Positions 15,341 through 24,990 of a stretch of DNA of 64,000 bases are shown here, piece after piece; positions within the stretch are counted from its first letter, which is position 1, and each line of letters starts with the position of its first letter. The stretch covers positions 1 to 64,000 of the forward strand of contig NZ_JWJE02000014.1 of the NCBI RefSeq assembly GCF_000812025.2, in the 5' to 3' direction. The notes beneath the pieces were generated by a model. It worked only from the letters and a program-made list of their open reading frames with translations, searched no databases and was not told the origin of the DNA. This DNA is from Bacillus thermotolerans. Lineage in GTDB: Bacteria > Bacillota > Bacilli > Bacillales > Domibacillaceae. Position numbers and translations under genes: made by a program.

Positions 15341-17695
15341 TTACATTATTTGAATTAGATCATAAATTTGTTGCATCACATCCGCTTTTGGTCGTCCTGT
15401 ACCGATAGGTAGCCATGTGACTGGTGGTATATCGAATGTCTGCGAAGAATCAAAACCATTAACCATTACAACAAGCGCATCAATAGCCTTGCGTATTTCA
15501 ACGATATGAAATGACCAATTCTTAATAGTGGTCCTTCCTGTAATGATCTCCTCTTTCCAAGTTATGGGGGATAGATTGTAATAGCTACGCACCCTATTTA
15601 CAGCAGTTCGAAGCGTCTGAATATGTGCTGCCTTTACATGCGTCACATTTGGAGTGATGATTTCAAAAGGTAATGCCAATATCGTAAAGGTACGAACAAC
15701 TTCTGTACTTTTTGATTCGATATCACTGTCAAGACAACGGACAGTAACCGTATGATTTCCTACTGAAAGAGGTTCAGCTTGGTAAACCGTCTTGACCCCA
15801 TTATCAAGGTAGCCGCTTATGGAAAACCGTTCATGATTGTCTACGCTGTTTTGCCACTCACCTGAATCAATTTTCACCTCCACTATCTGCTTTTGGCCAT
15901 CCGGTTCGATACCTGTTGTAATCATAAAACGTGGTGTGGTGTTATAAGTAAAATTTCCAGATATCGGACAGTTCACTATCGGTGCTACAGGCGGGCTATT
16001 TTTCTTTACTGAGTTACTAACAACATAGGCAGACACTGCATCAAGTGCATCTGTGACGCTGATTCGATAACGAGTATACCGACCGGCAACCTGTGTGGCA
16101 TTTACCTGACGAGTTCCTGAAGTCGCATTTGATATAACAGTCGTTAGTGCTTCATAAGCAGACCAATTTAATCCATCTATCGAAGTAGCCTGTTGAATGA
16201 CATATTGCTTAATGGCGCTGGTTCCAGGTACCGTTCCACTCCATGAAAGGTTTATTGTGTTAGCCTCATATATAGGAGGGTTTGCTGAAAAAGTAGTCGG
16301 CGGTATTGGCAGTATATTTTTACGGACAGTATTGCTGGTAATAGTCCAGCCTGAGTAAAAATCCTCTCCAGCTGTACCACGGGTTCTTATTCGGAACCGA
16401 CGATAATGTCCACGTATAGCAGATGGACTGACATTTAAAATACTGCTTGTTGCAGAAGTATTGACTATCGCCAATGCCAACCAAGCACCCCAATTGCTAT
16501 TATCTGGCGAATCTCTATATTGTATTTCGTAGGAAGTGATAGGATTACCTGCACCACCAGATGCTCCACTCCACGAGAGGGTCACATTTCCTTCTGATAA
16601 AGTTGCACTTACCGTGCAGGCAGTCGGTGCTGAACAGGCAGTGATGTTGCAATAAATGCTATTACTGACTTTTTCTATTGAGTAAACATCAAATGTGTCA
16701 ATTGTCCAAATACCAAATTGTGTATATGTTCCTGGGGTCCTCGATACAATTGGGCGATAGCTACCACCGCTTGCCGCCAATATCAAAGTGGTCAACACAT
16801 TCCACGCACTCCATGTGCTGTTATCCGTGGATGTGCGACTGGCAATTTGATACCCCTTAATGGGACTCGTACCGCTTGACGCTCCACTCCAAGTAAGTGT
16901 GATAGTCTCATCGCTATATGCTGCCGGGGAGGCAACAGCAGTCGTCGCTGACTTTGGCACCGTATTTCTGCGGACACTGTTTGTGGATACTTTCCAGCTA
17001 GAGTAATAACTAGCTCCTGCTGTACCACGCGTCCGTACCCGAAACCTTCGATAATTACCTCGCGTGGAGGGTGGTGCAACTGATACACTACCACTTGATG
17101 CTGTGGTGGTCACCGTGGTCAGAGCAGTCCATGCTCCCCATGTGACGTTATCAGCAGAGTCACTATATTGAATCTCGTAACTAGAAATCGAATTATTGAT
17201 GCCCCCAGAAGCTCCACTCCATGAAAGAGTCACATTGCCTTCCGCAAGCACTGGAGAAACCGTACAAGATGTCGGTGCTCCACAAGCTGTAGTAAGCAAT
17301 GGAGAACTTAATACCGTATAGCTCGAATTAGTAATTACCCCAGAGGATAATGGCAAACGTCCGTCAGATACTACTTTGAATGTGACTGGCTGCGTTGCAT
17401 TACCTGTAGTAGAAGCACAAGTCACCGAAACATACCTGAGCCTTGGTGTAGTTCCGTCCCAGTTATCTCCATCCGCCGCTTTAATACGTACTTGTGAAGA
17501 AGATCCATTTACAGTCATAGTGCAAAGCAGTGCATAACCACTATGAATGAAAGAACCTGATGATCCCAACGCAGCGGATATGGTGAAGTTGTATGTCATT
17601 TGGCTATTGTTAGGACGGCTTTTAGTATAAGTAATCGTGTAATGAACGGTCGGACTAGAACCCGCCTGCAGATTTATTCCGTTAATATCCGCCAC
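15341..17695 (-). CDS. Tail fibre-like protein with repeated FN3 domains
   Basis: The 784-residue protein has an N-terminal beta-rich part (about 1-135), four fibronectin type III-like units (about 140-237, 246-340, 352-450 and 460-560) and a C-terminal part (about 570-784) with an Ig-like segment and a final helical region. Units 1 and 3 resemble each other closely (NVTLSWSGASGG, YRRFRxRTRGTAG), as do units 2 and 4, giving an A-B-A-B pattern from duplication of a pair. Such proteins form surface-exposed tail or baseplate fibres and may bind host carbohydrate. It lies between the baseplate-like gene and the holin, the usual position. Confidence 0.75.
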   Translation of the reverse strand: MADINGINLQAGSSPTVHYTITYTKSRPNNSQMTYNFTISAALGSSGSFIHSGYALLCTMTVNGSSSQVRIKAADGDNWDGTTPRLRYVSVTCASTTGNATQPVTFKVVSDGRLPLSSGVITNSSYTVLSSPLLTTACGAPTSCTVSPVLAEGNVTLSWSGASGGINNSISSYEIQYSDSADNVTWGAWTALTTVTTTASSGSVSVAPPSTRGNYRRFRVRTRGTAGASYYSSWKVSTNSVRRNTVPKSATTAVASPAAYSDETITLTWSGASSGTSPIKGYQIASRTSTDNSTWSAWNVLTTLILAASGGSYRPIVSRTPGTYTQFGIWTIDTFDVYSIEKVSNSIYCNITACSAPTACTVSATLSEGNVTLSWSGASGGAGNPITSYEIQYRDSPDNSNWGAWLALAIVNTSATSSILNVSPSAIRGHYRRFRIRTRGTAGEDFYSGWTITSNTVRKNILPIPPTTFSANPPIYEANTINLSWSGTVPGTSAIKQYVIQQATSIDGLNWSAYEALTTVISNATSGTRQVNATQVAGRYTRYRISVTDALDAVSAYVVSNSVKKNSPPVAPIVNCPISGNFTYNTTPRFMITTGIEPDGQKQIVEVKIDSGEWQNSVDNHERFSISGYLDNGVKTVYQAEPLSVGNHTVTVRCLDSDIESKSTEVVRTFTILALPFEIITPNVTHVKAAHIQTLRTAVNRVRSYYNLSPITWKEEIITGRTTIKNWSFHIVEIRKAIDALVVMVNGFDSSQTFDIPPVTWLPIGTGRPKADVMQQIYDLIQIM

Positions 17696-17708
17696 TTACA
17701 TTCACCTC

Positions 17709-18212
17709 CTATTCATAAATAGCCGAAACTAGCGAGTTTACCAATCCACAAAGACTAGTATTCAATCGTGTATCTATAATGTTATTTTCTGAAATCGATG
17801 TAGCAGCCGAAGGTACTAGAACATCAGCAATGCCAAGTTCATAGACATCGCTTGTTCTTGTCAACTCTGGGGCTATGGGTGATGCTGTGGGAGTACCCGT
17901 GACAATGGCAAGCTGAATGTTTCTCGTAATTTGACTTAACCGAACCACAACCCTGTCTATGCGAGGATTGCTTCCGTCTGCTGTAGCAAGGGGTTTATTT
18001 AAAACATCTGTATTTTCATATCGATAACCATTAATCCATGCACTGCCCGCTGCTATGCTGACTGCCAACCCAATCCCAGGAGAAACCAGAAGGTTTGTTG
18101 GTGTCGCATAAAATACACCGTTCGAGACAAGACTTCCAAAATATGCGGCAAAGTCCGTTGCATCATAAACTCTATCTCCATCGGATGAGTTGAAAAATCC
18201 ACTTTTCTCCAT
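17709..18212 (-). CDS. Phage baseplate-associated structural protein
   Basis: These 167 residues are beta-rich with a segment IAAGSAWINGYRYENTD followed by RIDRVVVRLS, common in small baseplate or receptor-binding accessory proteins of Gram-positive siphophages. No enzymatic motif is seen. It is placed between the Gp37-like tail protein and the FN3 fibre, and its start is preceded by GGAGGGAATAA. It is confidently a tail-module gene by position, but its exact job is inferred. Confidence 0.65.
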   Translation of the reverse strand: MEKSGFFNSSDGDRVYDATDFAAYFGSLVSNGVFYATPTNLLVSPGIGLAVSIAAGSAWINGYRYENTDVLNKPLATADGSNPRIDRVVVRLSQITRNIQLAIVTGTPTASPIAPELTRTSDVYELGIADVLVPSAATSISENNIIDTRLNTSLCGLVNSLVSAIYE

Positions 18213-18228
18213 TAATTATTCCCTCCTT

Positions 18229-20166
18229 CTAAGCGGTTTTTGTGTACTCTATAACTACATAGCCTGTATATGCTGTTCTATCATTTCCTGGTTCGACAAC
18301 AATGTCGGTCATATTCACGAAGAGTCCAATTTGCGATGCGAAGTTGTTATACCGAGCAAGAGGTAGTGGTAAGAAAATATTCCCGTTCGTGACAAAACCG
18401 GATAAACTGACAACAGTGCTGAGACTTGCTATACCATGAGGTACATGTTTTGGTGTTGTATCTGTGAGCGAACCGAGATTTATCTCTTTACGATAAATCG
18501 TCTTGCCATCTATCCATAGCCGCCCTGTGTTTTGTTCTGTAGTTGAGTAGTCGCTAAAGGAAGAAGCCAGTTTAGTAGCTGTAATTGTACGGTCTGCCAT
18601 TTTCAAGCCAGTGACTGCTCCATTTGCAATCCTTGCCGTAGTTACAGGTTCGTTATTGATATTAAGCCAGTTTGCTTGACCAGAAGGGTTGTTAAATATG
18701 AAAACAGAAATCACATAAAATGTCATGGTATTACGAGATATAAAGAAACCCATTGCCCTTTGAAAGCCATTTCCCGTGTTATCCCCGTTATGCTTTACCA
18801 AAAAGACATGACCGTCGTCATTTGGCTGGTCACTAAACTTATTGCCACTCCATGAGGTGAAATAAAAGGCATCTCCAGGGTTCATCTGGTGCAAAGCATA
18901 TTGGCCAATCGATACAGTACCTTCACCCACATTAATTTCAAGTGCAGGTAGTTTTCCATACAGATTGTTGATAGTAGATGCAACGTTGTCTCCTTGAATC
19001 TCTGAATCTACCTCCGTCAAGTCACCCAAGGTTTCCTCGACAGTTCCCAGCGTTTCCTCCACAGTTCCTAAAGCCTGGGCAATTTCGGATATGCCAGTTG
19101 GTGCCATTATTGCTGTTTTAACTTCACTCAAGTCGGAGCGTAATTTTTGTGCTATTGTCAACTCCGCTTTTCCGAACACTACACTAATACTCTGGCCGTC
19201 TGCGTCATAGGTTTCCTCGACTTCGGTGATACGTGTCGTCATGGATACACCCCACGCTTTGGAAATAACTTTGACGGTCTGCCCAAGATCGAAGTCTATC
19301 TTATATGTTAAATTGCCGTGTGGATTGACCGATGTATCAAATGAATAGCGTATTGCCTGCTCGCTCAGCTTACTTTGACCTCGAAAGATTAGTGTATCGA
19401 TGTAATCAGAGCCAAAGTCTTCCGCCCGCAAATCCTTAGCATCCACAAAAATCTCGTGTCTTGTCTCACCAGAACCACTTGTTATAGCTACAAAGGTTCG
19501 GTCTGTACCTTCTCCTTCACCACCAACGAGTGCGGTGTTGGCATAATCTCCAGCACTTATTGTATAAATCTGTTCCGTAAGGTTTTCAAACTCCTTAGAA
19601 AATACCGCTTGTGAACCTGTTCCCATATACAACGCTACAGTAAAAACCCCTGTCGCAGGATTGAACACGGTCTTTATGCCAATATCCGAAGCAACACATA
19701 GTTCCGTCACAGCATCCATCAAATTTCGATACGATACCTGTGTGCTGATGGGAACATTTAAGTTTGGAGCAGAAAAGGATATGTTCGCAATCTTCCTTGC
19801 TATATCAGGAGGATTGATAAGATTATTATTTAAAAGTTGCTCTACACAAGTTGAAATATCACCAGAGAGTTTCTCCGTTTGCCAAACAATGCGGCGGGAG
19901 AGGAAGGAGGTTGCAAAGCGACCACTTGCAGTAATAATTTCATGATCGGTTTGAGAAAGTTCCAGATGTTCGATGATCCCAGCTTCCTCATCATCATTTT
20001 TCCAGATGATATTTCCTTCCTTTAATAGTTCTGTATTTTCCGAAGTTGCAATCGCTTTTAACTCAAATGAGCCACACTGGGAATAGCGTCTCGTCCAGCG
20101 TAAGTACTCAAAGGATTCAACAATGCCTGCAAGCTCCCGGTTTGAATTGTAGATATACAGTTCCAT
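18229..20166 (-). CDS. Tail-tip protein, ReqiPepy6 Gp37-like
   Basis: This 645-residue protein has an N-terminal region (about 1-350) matching the Gp37-like family found at the tip of siphophage tails (YIYNSNRELAGIVESFEYL, the segment RWTRRYSQCGSFEL, and LSQTDHEIITASGRF), which structurally resembles the baseplate hub protein. The C-terminal half, after a linker with repeated GTVEETLG, probably forms a shaft and a head domain. The ATG at 20166 is used because GGGGGTGTGAAA precedes it. It follows the Dit-like gene by two bases, as in other Firmicutes siphophages. Confidence 0.8.
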   Translation of the reverse strand: MELYIYNSNRELAGIVESFEYLRWTRRYSQCGSFELKAIATSENTELLKEGNIIWKNDDEEAGIIEHLELSQTDHEIITASGRFATSFLSRRIVWQTEKLSGDISTCVEQLLNNNLINPPDIARKIANISFSAPNLNVPISTQVSYRNLMDAVTELCVASDIGIKTVFNPATGVFTVALYMGTGSQAVFSKEFENLTEQIYTISAGDYANTALVGGEGEGTDRTFVAITSGSGETRHEIFVDAKDLRAEDFGSDYIDTLIFRGQSKLSEQAIRYSFDTSVNPHGNLTYKIDFDLGQTVKVISKAWGVSMTTRITEVEETYDADGQSISVVFGKAELTIAQKLRSDLSEVKTAIMAPTGISEIAQALGTVEETLGTVEETLGDLTEVDSEIQGDNVASTINNLYGKLPALEINVGEGTVSIGQYALHQMNPGDAFYFTSWSGNKFSDQPNDDGHVFLVKHNGDNTGNGFQRAMGFFISRNTMTFYVISVFIFNNPSGQANWLNINNEPVTTARIANGAVTGLKMADRTITATKLASSFSDYSTTEQNTGRLWIDGKTIYRKEINLGSLTDTTPKHVPHGIASLSTVVSLSGFVTNGNIFLPLPLARYNNFASQIGLFVNMTDIVVEPGNDRTAYTGYVVIEYTKTA

Positions 20167-20168
20167 TT

Positions 20169-21020
20169 TCACACCCCCAGAAACTGCGGACGAAAGTAAA
20201 TACTAACCTCTAACAGTTCCATATTGACTGAAGCATCGTATCGCAGTGTATTAAGACCTGCCGCGAGTTGAAAGAACACCGAATTGGTATCCAACAGTGA
20301 AAAAGCATTTGTAATCGTTGACCCATCAATCTGGACCACACGCTTACCAGCGAAGTGGGTATATACACGAAGTTCATCCCCAGCGCTCATTGTAGTGAGA
20401 AGTCGGATATATTCTCCCGTGTCTATGTTTAATAGTTCAGGGTTCGACACAGTACCTAAGGCTCGGAATACAATCTCACATCCACAAGATACATCCCCGA
20501 TATTTTCCACTGTAATGATTTGGCTAGGTTGACGCATTCCGAACTCCATCCCACTCATAGGAATTTCCAATTCAAACTCAAATAGCGGTATCCATGATGC
20601 CAGTTCCTCTCGCACCTCATTTAATGTCTCGAAGAAAGGGGATGGGCAGAGTAGACTGACAAAGAAGTTTGGTATTCGTTGCCGATTAGAAACACTAAAA
20701 CCAGCCTCCTCCACCACGCAGGATATCTGTCGGTCACGGTATTGAAGGGTCCCTAATAGCTTTGGGCTGAATATTTGAAGGAATCGTTGTCTCCTTTTAT
20801 AAGCTTCATCGGGAGTATCAGCAACAACCGTACCCTCAATCGTTATGTTTCGCATATCTAGTGTGGAAGAAATATAAAAAGCGCCATCCTGATCCGGCGC
20901 CTTGAAAGTGTTGACGGATTGACGCACATTGCCAGTACCATCTACCTTCGTAAGAAAGTACGGGCGGCTTTGCTTAAGCGTAATGCTCTCTCCATCTCTA
21001 TTGGTGTATGTTAGTTCCAT
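20169..21020 (-). CDS. Distal tail protein (Dit-like)
   Basis: The 283-residue protein belongs to the phage tail (Sipho_tail/Dit) family: an N-terminal domain with ITIEGTVVADTPDEAYKRRQ and LGTLQYRDRQISCVVEEA, and a C-terminal galectin-like domain with the segment GDVSCGCEIVFRALGTVSNP. Dit forms the ring that connects the tail tube to the tip. The ATG at 21020 has GGAGGTACGGAC upstream. It lies between the tape measure and Gp37-like genes, as expected. Confidence 0.82.
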   Translation of the reverse strand: MELTYTNRDGESITLKQSRPYFLTKVDGTGNVRQSVNTFKAPDQDGAFYISSTLDMRNITIEGTVVADTPDEAYKRRQRFLQIFSPKLLGTLQYRDRQISCVVEEAGFSVSNRQRIPNFFVSLLCPSPFFETLNEVREELASWIPLFEFELEIPMSGMEFGMRQPSQIITVENIGDVSCGCEIVFRALGTVSNPELLNIDTGEYIRLLTTMSAGDELRVYTHFAGKRVVQIDGSTITNAFSLLDTNSVFFQLAAGLNTLRYDASVNMELLEVSIYFRPQFLGV

Positions 21021-21033
21021 GTCCGTACCTCCT

Positions 21034-23454
21034 TTACAATTCAAGTGCCAGTTTGCGGGATAGGTTCTTAAACTCCCGTGCTAGTTCCTTTTCAGATAGA
21101 GCTTTAGGTGTCACAACCGAGATATTTTGAGTGATACTTGTACCCGCGGCAATACCCTGACCAGATAAACCTCTGTGATTAAAATCAAAGGTCGTTGGTA
21201 CTGCATTTTGCATGTCCCTTGTTACTGCTGTCATTGCATCTTCAAAACCCACACCGATACCTTCACCCATGTTGCGGCCAATTCCAGCAAATAGGGTTGA
21301 AGGAGAGCGGATGCCGAAGAAGTCTTTAATCCTCGATACAACATTTCCGAAAAACCCAGAGATTTTACTCCATAGCCATGCACCTGCGTCTGAAATTCCC
21401 TTCCACAATCCTTTAATCAGATTGCCTCCTACTTGAGCCATTTGACTGATATAGCCAGTAAAGGCTCTTACCAGTCCAGAAATAATCTGCGGTACTGCTT
21501 TAACGATCTCCACGATTATCCTTGGTAGATTTGCAATCAATGCCACAAACAGTTGTACACCCGCTAAAATAATCTTATCGATGTTACCAATAATGGCATT
21601 GACCAGCGCGCTAACAATCTTGGGAATAGCACCTACAACAGTAGTAATAATCTGAGGCAATGCTCGAATGAGCGATACCAAAAGCCGGATACCTGCATCA
21701 ATAATCAAAGGAATCGAACCAATAACAGCACTGATGATACTGTCAATAATCTTCGGAATTGCTTCCACAACTGCTGTAATAATGGTAGGCAACGCTGTAA
21801 CCAGTGAGGTCAATAATTGAATACCCGCATCGATAATCTGTGGAATGGATTCAATGATAAAATCCACTATTGCTTTGATGATGGTAGGCAAAGCAGAAAC
21901 AAGCTGAGGTATTGCATCTACTAGCCCCTGTGCCAATCCAATAATTAACTGTAAAGCAGCATCCAAAAGCATTGGTAGGTTTTCAATCAGTCCATGGACA
22001 ATCTGTTTGACCGCCGAAACCGCTGCGGGTATGAGTTGTGGTAACGCTATACCGATTCCCTCCACAAGTGCTGTTACTAGTTCGATTGCTGCATTTATGA
22101 GTAAAGGAAGGTTATCAATCAACGCTCCGACAATCGTCATTAGAGCACTTACTGCTGCCGGGATAAGTTCGGGCAAAAGATTTAAAATTGTTTCCAGTAC
22201 TTGCGTGAATATATTTGTAACTAATTCAAGTAGCATTGGAAGCAAGTCTGCAACTGCCGCTAATATTGCACCCGTCGCTGTTGGTAAGGCGGCTACGATA
22301 TTTTCTAAAACCGGTACGATATTAGTGACAACCGCTTCGAAAGCATCCACAAGGTTCTGCGTAAGATTTGTCATATCAGCATTAGCATTTCCGAGTCCGG
22401 CCGTAAAAGAACCTAGTGCGGCCTGTAGCAATCCAATTGAACCAGAAATCGTCTGGGTTGATTCTTTTGCAAAGTTGCCAGCATATTGCTCCGTGTTCTC
22501 AAAGAACATCTGCATTGCGACTTCAGCTTTTTCTGCTTGTGTTGCGGTATTCCAAGTGAAATCCAGACCCTTTGCAAGTGCATAGGCTTCGATATTGGTG
22601 GCATTCATGGCAACACCGAGGTTATCCATCATGGTGAAGTTACCCTTTGCTGCGCCTGTGACAGCTTCCATAGCAGAAGACATATCTATACCCATAACAG
22701 ATGCCATGTCCGCTGCACGTTGCATGGCCTTTTCGGTTAGTTCAAGACTTTTCTGTTGCTGGATGCCAGAGCCTTGAAACAACGCACCCATTTTATTGGC
22801 AGTAGCAAGATACTCACTTTGGGAAATACCGAGGTTTTTATAGGCTTCCTCACCGGTTTTCTGAATCGATGCAGCGTATGCTCCAAAAACCGCCTCCGAT
22901 CCACCTAAGTTTTGTTCCAGCTCCCCAAATTGTGTGACTACTTCTTTACCTAACTTAATAGCAGCGGCTCCAGCTGCAACGGCAACTGCACCCATAGCCA
23001 CACCAATTCCCTTTAGTACACCGCCAAGCTTTTCAAACCTGCCACCTGCGTCTTCTGCACTTTTACCGGAATCCTCTAACTCTTCACCAAGATTCTCGGC
23101 TTCAACTGTGGACTCCTCAAGTTCACGCTCCATACCGTTCAGTTCTGCTTGTGCCCTGTTCAGCTGAATCTGCCAGTTCTGAGTACGGCGGTCATTTTCA
23201 CCAAAAGAGGAGGAGGCATTATCAAGGGCAGCCTTAAGGGTAGAGATCTTTTCTTTCTGTGCGTCAATTTCTTTATTCAAAACGGCATTACGAGCGGTAA
23301 CTGACTGAATGGATTTATCGTTTTTATCAAACTGACTCGTTACAAGGGCCATTTCACTGCCCAATACTTTAAATGATTGATTGATTTCTCTCAGTGCGTT
23401 CTTGAATTCACGCTCGCCTTCAACACCTATTTTTAAACCAAAATTGTCTGCCAT
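21034..23454 (-). CDS. Tail tape measure protein
   Basis: The 806-residue protein starts with a coiled-coil region (about 40-140), followed by a TMP core (GEEAYKNLGISQSEYLATANKMG and a TGAAKGNFTMMDNLGVAMN-type segment), then about five hydrophobic repeats of 40-44 residues (about 375-690; each with LPxxI and a helical hydrophobic stretch), and ends with a phage-tail segment near ISGFFGNVVSRIKDFFGIRSPS. Tape measure length sets tail length; by the usual rule of about 1.5 angstrom per residue the tail would be near 120 nm. It starts at an ATG preceded by AGGAGGAGGTGAAGGC, just after the end of the frameshifted chaperone. Confidence 0.9.
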   Translation of the reverse strand: MADNFGLKIGVEGEREFKNALREINQSFKVLGSEMALVTSQFDKNDKSIQSVTARNAVLNKEIDAQKEKISTLKAALDNASSSFGENDRRTQNWQIQLNRAQAELNGMERELEESTVEAENLGEELEDSGKSAEDAGGRFEKLGGVLKGIGVAMGAVAVAAGAAAIKLGKEVVTQFGELEQNLGGSEAVFGAYAASIQKTGEEAYKNLGISQSEYLATANKMGALFQGSGIQQQKSLELTEKAMQRAADMASVMGIDMSSAMEAVTGAAKGNFTMMDNLGVAMNATNIEAYALAKGLDFTWNTATQAEKAEVAMQMFFENTEQYAGNFAKESTQTISGSIGLLQAALGSFTAGLGNANADMTNLTQNLVDAFEAVVTNIVPVLENIVAALPTATGAILAAVADLLPMLLELVTNIFTQVLETILNLLPELIPAAVSALMTIVGALIDNLPLLINAAIELVTALVEGIGIALPQLIPAAVSAVKQIVHGLIENLPMLLDAALQLIIGLAQGLVDAIPQLVSALPTIIKAIVDFIIESIPQIIDAGIQLLTSLVTALPTIITAVVEAIPKIIDSIISAVIGSIPLIIDAGIRLLVSLIRALPQIITTVVGAIPKIVSALVNAIIGNIDKIILAGVQLFVALIANLPRIIVEIVKAVPQIISGLVRAFTGYISQMAQVGGNLIKGLWKGISDAGAWLWSKISGFFGNVVSRIKDFFGIRSPSTLFAGIGRNMGEGIGVGFEDAMTAVTRDMQNAVPTTFDFNHRGLSGQGIAAGTSITQNISVVTPKALSEKELAREFKNLSRKLALEL

Positions 23455-23468
23455 GCCTTCACCTCCTC

Positions 23469-24043
23469 CTAAATACCTGGTGGGATAATATCGTCAATGG
23501 TCCGTGTTTTCTTTGGCTTTTCAATACCATGCCATTGTTTATGACAAGTCCATAAATCAAAAAACAGCCCAATTGGCATAAGCCAGAATTCCTCTGTCTC
23601 CATGCCCATCTGAATTGTTCCATAATAAAGAAGCCGGGTAAAGACCTCATCGTCCGTTACCCGACTTCCACGTTTTTTGGAGTTTCCTCCTCACTTTCTA
23701 CATTTCGCTTTGTACCTTTGAACATCGCCTCGGTAATTGCAGTTTTATATGCCGATAAATCAAGCGGTGAGGTAAGAAGCTCTACTTCTTCCTCTGTCAG
23801 TAATTCTTCTGGTGCATTCTTATTCTTTAGGTTTCGAATCAAAATGGACTGGTTTGCAAGCAGCGTGATGAGCCAAACAATCTCATCCAGTGCCATCTCG
23901 AAGTTTTCTGATTTCATCAGTTTTTCTCCAAGGTTTTCAAGACCACCGTAACGACCGGCAATGGCCTTTGTAGCTCGTGTAGTTAAAACCAGTTCATACT
24001 CTTTGTCACCTATGTTGATTGTGGCACTTCTATCATTGTCCAT
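23469..24043 (-). CDS. Tail assembly chaperone, −1 frameshift product (gpGT-like)
   Basis: The short chaperone frame (23657-24043) contains the slippery heptamer A-AAA-AAC at 23672-23678, in the right phase for −1 slippage (codons CCA AAA AAC). The −1 frame is then open with no stop to 23469, adding 67 residues that include LLYYGTIQMGMETEEFWLMP and end in DDIIPPGI. The total is about 191 residues. The extension has the MGME-EEFW-LF-DLW pattern typical of the 'T' part in Firmicutes phages, and it stops directly before the tape measure start, as in lambda gpG/gpGT. Confidence 0.8.
23657..24043 (-). CDS. Tail assembly chaperone, short form (gpG-like)
   Basis: The 128-residue product has the expected beta-sandwich-like start (YELVLTTRATKAIAGRYGGLE) and a helical end, and is the short partner of the frameshifted pair. 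Such chaperones coat the tape measure during tail tube assembly. It starts with an ATG after GGAGGAGAAATA. It directly follows the major tail protein gene. In most families a few percent of ribosomes shift frame near the end of this gene to make the long form. Confidence 0.82.
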   Translation of the reverse strand: MDNDRSATINIGDKEYELVLTTRATKAIAGRYGGLENLGEKLMKSENFEMALDEIVWLITLLANQSILIRNLKNKNAPEELLTEEEVELLTSPLDLSAYKTAITEAMFKGTKRNVESEEETPKNVEVG

Positions 24044-24054
24044 TATTTCTCCTC

Positions 24055-24645
24055 CTATGGTTCAGGTGTATAGACAGGTTCATAGACCTCAGTGAACCAG
24101 CCTGTTATGGTGGTCGATGAAACACCAGGATCACCTTCTGTAACTTCCGCTTTCCATGGGTGCTTGCCCAATCCATCCAGCTTATTCCTGCGCATAACGG
24201 TTCCTTCAATGGTGGGTGTAGAAAAGGTAATGGAATCAGCCTTTGTCTGTAAGTTGGTAGCTGGTAGTCCAAACTTAACACGATACAGCCAAAAATAGCG
24301 ATATGTTCCATTAGCCCTTTGCGCACGAAACCCCACTGCAACGGGTGTACCCACGTTTTCACTGGCTGAGATTAGTACTCCGTTGTCATCAGTAGAAGCG
24401 CCAGTTAAATCCGCTGCGACCGTCGGACCAATGTCGTCTACACCGAGGGTGAGAGTACCACTGTTAAAGTCTTTCACAACCTCCGCCGCACCGTCGTCAG
24501 CGTACAGAATGGCTTCCACTAGTTCTACCGAAAGTTCAGCAGTGATGGCTTTTGCAAGTACAGAAGGTTGGGCATAAGTTTCCTCACCGTTAGCGTCCTC
24601 GGTTATTTTTGAATAGTACAGTCTATCAAGACCGATAGTTGCCAT
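24055..24645 (-). CDS. Major tail protein, phi13 family
   Basis: This 196-residue beta-rich protein has a start IGLDRLYYSKITED and a middle part (VVKDFNSGTLTLGVDDIG; VGFRAQRANGTYRYFWLY) that match the phi13-type major tail proteins of Gram-positive siphophages, which polymerise into the tail tube. Length is normal for the family. It lies between the tail completion genes and the chaperone genes. Confidence 0.88.
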   Translation of the reverse strand: MATIGLDRLYYSKITEDANGEETYAQPSVLAKAITAELSVELVEAILYADDGAAEVVKDFNSGTLTLGVDDIGPTVAADLTGASTDDNGVLISASENVGTPVAVGFRAQRANGTYRYFWLYRVKFGLPATNLQTKADSITFSTPTIEGTVMRRNKLDGLGKHPWKAEVTEGDPGVSSTTITGWFTEVYEPVYTPEP

Positions 24646-24648
24646 GTG

Positions 24649-24990
24649 TTATTCCTCCAATCTATAGTTTTTAGCCACATCGATGGCGTAATGATGATAT
24701 CCAGTATCATCCTCGTGACCGATATATCTTCGTTCTGTCACAGTAAACTCTGCATTTATTAAAGAAGTTGTGAGCTGTCTTTTCCGCCTTAGATAGTTAT
24801 TTTTAGAGAACAGTGATATCCTCGCTTCCTGCACATCAAAGCCTGGACGGTTATCAGCATGAACTTCAAAAATATCCGAAAGAGGGAGAATCACGACATA
24901 CTCATCTGGTGCCAAACCTGAAAAAACCCCGGTTTCCACGGGAAGCGGTATAGTGGAAACAAGGGTATTCAATTCCTCTAAAATATTCAT
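24649..24990 (-). CDS. Tail completion-type protein
   Basis: The 113-residue protein starts NILEELNTLVSTIPLPVETG and has the length and position of minor capsid/tail-completion proteins that cap the tail before joining. The ATG at 24990 overlaps the stop of the upstream HK97 gp10-like gene (ATGA). I recognise it by position and by the segment RISLFSKNNYLRRKRQL rather than by a defined motif. Confidence 0.65.
   Translation of the reverse strand: MNILEELNTLVSTIPLPVETGVFSGLAPDEYVVILPLSDIFEVHADNRPGFDVQEARISLFSKNNYLRRKRQLTTSLINAEFTVTERRYIGHEDDTGYHHYAIDVAKNYRLEE

Noticed and set aside
22007-22585. 192-codon plus-strand frame opposite the tape measure gene
   Set aside because: Ala/Ser/Ile-rich mirror of the hydrophobic repeats of the tape measure protein; antisense artefact.
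21900-22700. Tape measure repeats as a CRISPR-like or DNA-level satellite array
   Set aside because: The periodicity is at protein level, inside one open frame, and the DNA repeats are imperfect without spacers.
23459-23650. Separate 63-codon frame between the chaperone and tape measure genes
   Set aside because: Its frame is a shadow; the biologically sensible reading is the −1 frameshift extension ending at 23469.
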